From Bacteroidales bacterium (GTDB lineage: Bacteria; Bacteroidota; Bacteroidia; Bacteroidales; UBA1402), in NCBI GenBank assembly GCA_017380635.1, contig JAFODP010000008.1:1-49198 (forward strand): a stretch of DNA of 49,198 bases. The letters are read 5' to 3'. Position numbers and translations under genes: made by a program. Shown in pieces: positions 44,079-49,198 of this stretch. Under the pieces are notes generated by a model. The model saw nothing but the letters and a program-made list of their open reading frames with translations. It was not told the DNA's origin and made no database searches. How positions within the stretch are numbered: position 1 is the stretch's first letter; each line of letters begins with the position of its first letter.

Positions 44079-45053
44079 CTACATTTGACGTTTCATCATA
44101 CTTTCGGCCAATTCTCTCAAATGGACGGTTTTTTCCTCGCTCACACTCAGCGCATCCAAAGCATCCATAGCCAATTGCTGATGATACAACATTTTAGCTT
44201 CACATTCTTCTTTTACACCCACCGCTTCGTACAAAGCCGTAACAGCTTGCACCTTTTCAGCACGGTCGATATCGTCGGAAGTAATATAGTGCAACAATGA
44301 TTCTCGTTGCTTATCGTCAGCATTTTTCAAAGCATGAATCAAGAGGAAAGTCTTTTTATTGCACATAATGTCGCCACCGATAGCTTTACCGAAAATAGCA
44401 GGATCGCCCCAAACATCGAGCAAGTCGTCCTTAATCTGGAAAGCAACTCCGATATGGATACCAAAGTCGTACAGATGTTGCGCATCTTCTTCGGACGCTC
44501 CGGCCAAAATAGCGCCCATCTTCAAGCTACAAGCCAAAAGAACCGCCGTTTTCAGACGAATCATTTCCAGATATTCTTCTTCGCCTACATCTTTCTTTGT
44601 TTCGAAAAGCATATCATACGACTGACCTTCACACACTTCCAAAGCGGTACGACTGAACAATTCCAAACAAGCTGGCAATACAGCAGCAGGCGCCTGAGCC
44701 ACATACTGATAAGCCACCACTTGCAATGCATCGCCCGAAAGGATCGCCGTATTTTCATCCCATTTCACATGCACACAAGCCTTACCACGACGCATGAAAG
44801 AGCGGTCCATTACATCATCGTGAAGCAAGGTGAAATTATGAAAAAGCTCGATACCCAAAGCAGGATTGAGCGCAGTTTCCACATCTTCCTTATAAAGATT
44901 GTAGGCCATCAAGCACAACAAAGGACGCACACGTTTGCCGCCAAGACTCATCGTATAAGCCAAAGGCTCGTACAAACCGGCAGGCTGAGACTTGAATTCC
45001 AGATGATTAACAGCTTCTTGAAGAAAAGCAATCAGTTCTTTGGTAGATTTCAT
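44079..45053 (-). CDS. Polyprenyl (farnesyl/geranylgeranyl-type) diphosphate synthase
   Basis: Trans-prenyl transferase of isoprenoid synthesis, 324 residues. The first aspartate-rich motif is LLHDDVMD (DDxxD type; here DDVMD, about 84-88) and the second is FQIKDDLLDVWGD (DDxxD). GGKRVRPLLCLMAY upstream is the IPP-binding stretch. Chain length cannot be read with confidence; medium-to-long chains for menaquinone or farnesyl/geranylgeranyl products are both possible. First gene of the trio with the unknown protein and tatD. Confidence 0.92.
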   Translation of the reverse strand: MKSTKELIAFLQEAVNHLEFKSQPAGLYEPLAYTMSLGGKRVRPLLCLMAYNLYKEDVETALNPALGIELFHNFTLLHDDVMDRSFMRRGKACVHVKWDENTAILSGDALQVVAYQYVAQAPAAVLPACLELFSRTALEVCEGQSYDMLFETKKDVGEEEYLEMIRLKTAVLLACSLKMGAILAGASEEDAQHLYDFGIHIGVAFQIKDDLLDVWGDPAIFGKAIGGDIMCNKKTFLLIHALKNADDKQRESLLHYITSDDIDRAEKVQAVTALYEAVGVKEECEAKMLYHQQLAMDALDALSVSEEKTVHLRELAESMMKRQM

Positions 45054-45148
45054 AGGGCAAAAATCTGAGAGTCATAGATAAAAACAGCACACAAAATACA
45101 CTAGGTATGATGTGTGCCATTTATGATATTTGTAGCAATACTTGCTAA

Positions 45149-45832
45149 TTAGTTCTGCAAACGGAATACCACGGGCAAGGTGTAACGTACGCGAACGGGC
45201 TTACCTTGTTGCTTACCAGGCTTCCAATCGGGCATCATGTTGATAACGCGCAAAGCTTCTCTATCAAGGTTGGGGTCTACTGAACGCAATACCTCAACAC
45301 CGGTAATTTTACCCTTGCCATCAATCACGAAAGTACAGATAACACGACCTGAAATACCGTTTTCCAAAGCAATCTGAGGATATTTCAAATTCTTTCTGAT
45401 GAAAGCCTGCATAGCAGATTCGCCACCGGGGAACGAAGGCATTTCTTCTACTACAACAAATACTTCACCTTCTGGGTCATAATCTTCCGAAAATTCGCCA
45501 TCGTAGTTTTGGATAATAGCTTCTTCGGGGTCGTCTTCCATAGATTCGAATTCGACATCTTCTTCCAAAGTATTATCTTCTACAATCTGAATCAAGTCTG
45601 ATTGAACAGTTTGTGGTGGAGGTGGTGGTGGCGGAATGTATTGTCTGGTAATTTCTACCATTACTTCTTCTTCCACTACGCCCTGCGATTCGTCAACTTC
45701 AGCCACATTTACTTCGGTGTTTGACAATTCGAAGCCAATGAAAAGGAAGCCGAGAGCCACAGTAAGACCCAACAAGAAGTAGGTCACGCGGTTTTTCTCA
45801 AGATTGACTCTTGCAGCTTTTTTCTCTTCCAT
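45149..45832 (-). CDS. tonB: TonB family energy transducer
   Basis: Couples the inner-membrane proton motor to outer-membrane receptors, 227 residues. An N-terminal transmembrane helix (about 15-37, VTYFLLGLTVALGFLFIGF) is followed by a proline run (YIPPPPPPPQTV), an acidic spacer (about 75-125), and a TonB C-terminal domain from about 135 (FPGGESAMQAFIRKNLKYP, then VEVLRSVDPNLDREALRVI, ending in RYTLPVVFRLQN). I start at 45832 (MEEKKAARVN): this gives a normal cytoplasmic tail, and a reading from 45907 would cross the -7 box at 45875-45868. Confidence 0.92.
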   Translation of the reverse strand: MEEKKAARVNLEKNRVTYFLLGLTVALGFLFIGFELSNTEVNVAEVDESQGVVEEEVMVEITRQYIPPPPPPPQTVQSDLIQIVEDNTLEEDVEFESMEDDPEEAIIQNYDGEFSEDYDPEGEVFVVVEEMPSFPGGESAMQAFIRKNLKYPQIALENGISGRVICTFVIDGKGKITGVEVLRSVDPNLDREALRVINMMPDWKPGKQQGKPVRVRYTLPVVFRLQN

Positions 45833-45867
45833 AATATTGTTTTTATTTTCTGAATTTTCTCGACCCG

Positions 45868-45875
45868 CAAAGATA
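45868..45875 (-). promoter_or_regulatory. -7 element for tonB
   Basis: TATCTTTG on the minus strand, 36 bp before the chosen start. No clear -33 box. Confidence 0.5.
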
Positions 45876-45946
45876 CATTTTTTTGGGAATAAAAAATCTT
45901 TCCGCATAAAAAAATCTCACTTTATGTCAAATTTTCGCAAAAGGAC

Positions 45947-45954
45947 TATCTTTG
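45947..45954 (+). promoter_or_regulatory. -7 element for the porQ operon
   Basis: TATCTTTG, 28 bp before the porQ start. Divergent from the tonB promoter. Confidence 0.5.
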
Positions 45955-45982
45955 TCGTCTGAAAAAAAGACAGAATCAGGCT

Positions 45983-46951
45983 ATGAGATCCAAGATTTTC
46001 GCATTTCTTATTTGTTGTTACTCGCTGGCAGGATGGTCGCAGAATCATTCATTTGTCTACGAGTTCCTTTCCCTGCCAAGTTCATCGTTGGCGGCGGGCT
46101 TGGGCGGAAATCAGATAGCCACACCAGAAAAAGACCTAAGTTTAAGTCTTCATAATCCCGCCTTATTATCAAGCGATTACCATCATCAACTCAGTTTAAG
46201 TTATATGAATTATGTGGCCGATATCCATGTAGGCTCGGCTATTTACGCTAGAAAAATCAACGATTTAAGTGCATGGATGACAGCCGTTCGCTATTTGGAT
46301 TATGGTCACATTCCCGGCATGGACATTCATGGCAACAGCACGGGAGCCATTGCTGCCAGAGACATGGCAATAAGCGGAGGTTATTCTTTCTTAATGACTG
46401 ATTATCTGCGTGGTGGCATCAATGCGAATTTTATCTATTCCGTACTCGATGAGTATTCTTCGCTGGGAATGAGCGTCGATTTAGGCTTGTATTATTTCAA
46501 CGAAGAGAAACTATTCTGGGCCGGATTGACCGCCAAAAATTTGGGTAGCCAATTCAAAGCCTACCAAGACAGCTACGAAAGATTACCTTGGGATATTCAA
46601 TTGGGTATCAGCAAAAAACTCGAGCACGCACCTTTCCGTTTTTCTCTAACCACCGAACGCCTGTGGGAATGGGGTCTGACAGAGTTGAAATGGCACGAAC
46701 AAATCTTGCGACACTGCATTTTGGGTGTTGAATTCTTGCCAAGCGAAGCGTTTCATCTTCATATCGGATACAATGTGCGCCGTCGGGTAGATTTAAGTAT
46801 AGAACAACGCAACCTGCTCAACGGATTGAGTGCCGGCTGCAGTTTCTCGGTAAAACAAGTGCGCATCGGATTAGCATACGCCAGCTATCATCTGAGCGGC
46901 AATTCTTTATCATTCAGTATATCAACGCCATTAAATCATTTTTCTCTATAA
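45983..46951 (+). CDS. porQ: Type IX secretion system protein PorQ
   Basis: Outer-membrane beta-barrel of the T9SS attachment complex, 322 residues. The signal peptide (MRSKIFAFLICCYSLAGWSQ) is followed by typical PorQ/PorV-like strands: FLSLPSSSLAAGLGGNQIAT, LHNPALLSSDYHHQLSLSYMNY, then GISKKLEHAPFRFSLTTERL. With PorU, PorV and PorZ, PorQ helps bind A-LPS to secreted proteins in P. gingivalis. The porQ-cmk order is a common Bacteroidales arrangement, supporting the name. Stop and cmk start overlap by one base (TAATG). Confidence 0.88.
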   Translation: MRSKIFAFLICCYSLAGWSQNHSFVYEFLSLPSSSLAAGLGGNQIATPEKDLSLSLHNPALLSSDYHHQLSLSYMNYVADIHVGSAIYARKINDLSAWMTAVRYLDYGHIPGMDIHGNSTGAIAARDMAISGGYSFLMTDYLRGGINANFIYSVLDEYSSLGMSVDLGLYYFNEEKLFWAGLTAKNLGSQFKAYQDSYERLPWDIQLGISKKLEHAPFRFSLTTERLWEWGLTELKWHEQILRHCILGVEFLPSEAFHLHIGYNVRRRVDLSIEQRNLLNGLSAGCSFSVKQVRIGLAYASYHLSGNSLSFSISTPLNHFSL

Positions 46952-47637
46952 TGAAACATTTCGTCATCGCCATAGACGGATATTCGTCGTGCGGCAAAAG
47001 CACCATGGCCAAAGAATTGGCTAAACAATTGGGATTCATTTACATAGACAGCGGCGCCATGTATCGTGCCGTGGCATTATTCGCCCTGCGACAAGGCTGG
47101 CTGCGCGATGGGATTTTAGACAAAGGAACTTTATGCGAACACCTGAACGAACTGCAAATTTCGTTCTGTCAAAGCGATAATGAAAGTAAAAGTCTGATTT
47201 GTTTGAATGGCGAAATAGTGGAAAAAGAAATCCGCGGATTAGAAGTTTCCAACGCCGTGAGCATCGTGGCGCAAGTGCCCGAGGTTCGCGAGAAGATGAT
47301 TGATCTTCAACGACATATTGCAGCAAACGCACAAGTAGTGATGGACGGCCGCGATATTGGAACCGTGGTATTCCCCGATGCAGAGCTAAAAATTTTCGTC
47401 ACAGCCGATGCCGCTGTCAGAGCGCAACGTCGTTACGACGAGCTTTTAGCCAAAGGTGAGAATGCTAGTTTGGAAGATATCCGCAAGAACATCGAAATGC
47501 GCGATCACATGGATTTAAATCGTCCTATCAGCCCCTTGCGACAAGCGGAAGACGCCTTGGTTTTGGACAACGGAAGCATGAGCATCGAAGAACAAAATGC
47601 CTGGTTGTTAGACAAATATCATCAGTTGATAAAATGA
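46951..47637 (+). CDS. cmk: Cytidylate kinase
   Basis: Phosphorylates CMP and dCMP; 228 residues as usual. P-loop GYSSCGKST (about 9-17), then YIDSGAMYRAVALFAL, VVMDGRDIGTVVFPDAELKIF (nucleotide monophosphate binding) and the LID-like RAQRRYDELLAKG. Coupled to porQ by a one-base overlap and to ispH by a 4-bp overlap. Confidence 0.97.
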   Translation: MKHFVIAIDGYSSCGKSTMAKELAKQLGFIYIDSGAMYRAVALFALRQGWLRDGILDKGTLCEHLNELQISFCQSDNESKSLICLNGEIVEKEIRGLEVSNAVSIVAQVPEVREKMIDLQRHIAANAQVVMDGRDIGTVVFPDAELKIFVTADAAVRAQRRYDELLAKGENASLEDIRKNIEMRDHMDLNRPISPLRQAEDALVLDNGSMSIEEQNAWLLDKYHQLIK

Positions 47638-48494
47638 GAAACATCGAGATAGATCAGTTTTCCGGCTTCTGCTTCGGTGTAGTGAATGCCATTCGAAAAG
47701 TGGAAGATAAATTGCAGGAAAGCGATAGTTTTTATTGTTTGGGCGACATCGTTCACAACACCATCGAGGTGGAACGCCTGCGCAACAAAGGACTTAAAAC
47801 CCTGACACACGAGGAAATGGCACAACTGCACAACACCAGCGTATTGTTCCGTGCCCACGGCGAACCGCCATCAACCTACGAACTGGCCAAACAGAATCAC
47901 ATCGAAGTGATCGATGCCACTTGTCCGGTGGTACTGAATTTGCAAAAACGCATCAAACGCATTTACGAAGAACGCAAAGACGAACAGATTCAACTGCTCA
48001 TTTTCGGCAAATCGGGACACGCCGAAGTGAACGGCTTGGTGGGACAAACCAACAACACCGCCATCGTCATTGAGAAAAAGGAAGATTTGGACAAACTCGA
48101 TTTCGGCAAAGCCATCGTAATGTTCTCGCAAACCACCAAATCGAAAGCGGCTTATATGGAATTGGTGGAAATGATACAAGCCCGCATAGAAAGACCCGAA
48201 CTATTTGAGTATCACAATACTATCTGTCAACAATTCGGCAATCGCATGCCCAAGATCAAGGAATTTGCCTCGACGCACGATTGCATCATCTTTGTCAGCG
48301 ACGCCAAAAGTTCCAACGGGAAGGCGCTGTTTAAAGCTTGCGAAGAAGTAAATCCCGCCTCGCACTTCGTATCCGGACCTCAAGACGTAGAAGCCGCCTG
48401 GATAGAAGGCAAGAACAACATCGGCATTTGCGGAGCCACCTCCACACCTGCCTGGCTGATGGAACAAGTGAAAGACAAAATCGCCCAACTATAA
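47634..48494 (+). CDS. ispH: 4-hydroxy-3-methylbut-2-enyl diphosphate reductase
   Basis: Last enzyme of the MEP isoprenoid pathway, giving IPP and DMAPP; 286 residues. The three iron-sulphur cysteines are visible: FCFGVVNAI (Cys13), DATCPVV (about Cys97) and NTICQQFGNR (about Cys198). Also LGDIVHNTIEVERL (substrate His) and VFRAHGEPP. Start overlaps the cmk stop by 4 bp. This means the organism uses the MEP pathway, consistent with the prenyl synthase nearby. Confidence 0.96.
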   Translation: MRNIEIDQFSGFCFGVVNAIRKVEDKLQESDSFYCLGDIVHNTIEVERLRNKGLKTLTHEEMAQLHNTSVLFRAHGEPPSTYELAKQNHIEVIDATCPVVLNLQKRIKRIYEERKDEQIQLLIFGKSGHAEVNGLVGQTNNTAIVIEKKEDLDKLDFGKAIVMFSQTTKSKAAYMELVEMIQARIERPELFEYHNTICQQFGNRMPKIKEFASTHDCIIFVSDAKSSNGKALFKACEEVNPASHFVSGPQDVEAAWIEGKNNIGICGATSTPAWLMEQVKDKIAQL

Positions 48495-48517
48495 TCGAGC
48501 GAGCCAGCGCTAATATT

Positions 48518-49198
48518 TTAGAGTTGATGGAAATAGACATCCAGCAAGTCTTGCGCAGCACGGAAAGCCGTCATTTCGCTGTTCATCACTTGCATTTGTT
48601 TGGATTCCATCAATTGCATAATGTGTTGATTATGATAGAAGTTATTGCGCAAAGCCTCTTCGATGGTTTCCTGCATCCAGTAACTATCCTGACGATGACG
48701 ACGCGCTTGAAACACACCGTTTTCCTTGCACAACGCAATATGTCTCTGCACCATATCAATAACATCCTGCACGCCGGTTCCTGTCTTGGCCGAATAAGTT
48801 AGCACTTCGGGGCGCACACCGGCTTCGGGCATCGGAAACAACAACAGCGCATTACGATAATTGGCGGCCGCCAACTTGGCACGATTCAGGTTATCGCCAT
48901 CGGCTTTGTTGATAGCAATACCGTCAGACATTTCCATAATACCACGCTTGATGCCTTGCAATTCGTCTCCGGCGCCGGCAATCTGAATAAGCAAGAAGAA
49001 ATCCACCATGGAATGCACAGCCACTTCCGACTGACCAACGCCTACCGTTTCCACAAAAATAGTATCGTAACCAGCTGCTTCACAGAGTACTATCGATTCA
49101 CGTGTTTTGCGGGCCACACCGCCCAAAGAACCAGCCGAGGGCGAAGGACGGATAAAGGCATTGTCTTGCACCGACAATTCTTCCATACGGGTTTTATC
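48518..49198 (-). CDS. meaB: MeaB/ArgK GTPase (5' end outside the window)
   Basis: C-terminal 227 residues of the G3E-family GTPase that protects and loads methylmalonyl-CoA mutase with cobalamin. Present: [20 protein letters not shown] (the typical GTPase insert), [15 protein letters not shown] (G3), [13 protein letters not shown] (G4, NKAD) and a C-terminal helical dimerisation segment. The P-loop lies upstream of base 49198 and cannot be seen. Frame stays open to the window edge (DKTR before the Met). Convergent with ispH across 23 bp. Confidence 0.93.
   Translation of the reverse strand, partial: DKTRMEELSVQDNAFIRPSPSAGSLGGVARKTRESIVLCEAAGYDTIFVETVGVGQSEVAVHSMVDFFLLIQIAGAGDELQGIKRGIMEMSDGIAINKADGDNLNRAKLAAANYRNALLLFPMPEAGVRPEVLTYSAKTGTGVQDVIDMVQRHIALCKENGVFQARRHRQDSYWMQETIEEALRNNFYHNQHIMQLMESKQMQVMNSEMTAFRAAQDLLDVYFHQL

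Overview
The window comes from a chromosome of the order Bacteroidales (phylum Bacteroidota). Evidence: a tmRNA with the tag GENNYALAA; promoters with the Bacteroidota -7 element TAnnTTTG; typical families (DUF2147, DUF3575, DUF4831, DUF4906, FimB/Mfa2 and fimbrillin proteins); two type IX secretion (T9SS) components, PorE and PorQ, plus a protein with a T9SS sorting domain; and a TonB/ExbB/ExbD set. A MeaB GTPase suggests methylmalonyl-CoA/propionate metabolism, and a choloylglycine-hydrolase-family enzyme fits a gut or host-associated life. I cannot name genus or species.

Layout. (1) 1-2000: tyrosine recombinase, a possible half attachment site, a terminator and a decayed 9-bp minisatellite; probably the edge of an integrated element extending off the left end. 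(2) 2000-3640: DUF2147 protein and a thioredoxin-like lipoprotein, divergently transcribed. (3) 3769-13491: a seven-gene type V pilus operon (DUF3575 barrel, FimB/Mfa2 anchor, three fimbrillins, one subunit with a lectin-like insertion, one large DUF4906 protein). (4) 13598-17480: Ntn hydrolase, a ZapB-like coiled coil with ZapA, RNase Y and tmRNA. (5) 17607-19400: a T9SS cargo protein and a block of structured repeats. (6) 19401-24317: a five-gene operon (OprP-type porin, lamin-tail lipoprotein, degenerate CYTH-like protein, canonical CYTH enzyme, DASS transporter), the best candidate for an undescribed system, possibly uptake and hydrolysis of polyphosphate or another polyanion. (7) 24455-31195: housekeeping genes (obg, adk, hpt, nnrD, fba, rpmE2) and a HigBA-like toxin-antitoxin pair. 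(8) 31490-39951: a second repeat block reaching into the thyA stop codon, then porE, queA, an M13 peptidase and an ABC-F ATPase. (9) 40043-45832: ExbB/ExbD/ExbD/TonB, tRNA-Ser, TatD, an unknown protein and a polyprenyl synthase. (10) 45983-49198: porQ-cmk-ispH and a truncated meaB.

How parts may work together. Type V pilins are exported as lipoproteins and, in Porphyromonas gingivalis, matured by proteases that T9SS secretes. Finding pili, PorE, PorQ and T9SS cargo in one window fits that dependence, though no gingipain-like protease is encoded here. TonB/Exb proteins energise outer-membrane receptors encoded elsewhere. The two repeat blocks share an exact 25-bp core inside a hairpin whose outer stem differs in sequence but still pairs, which suggests one dispersed structured element.
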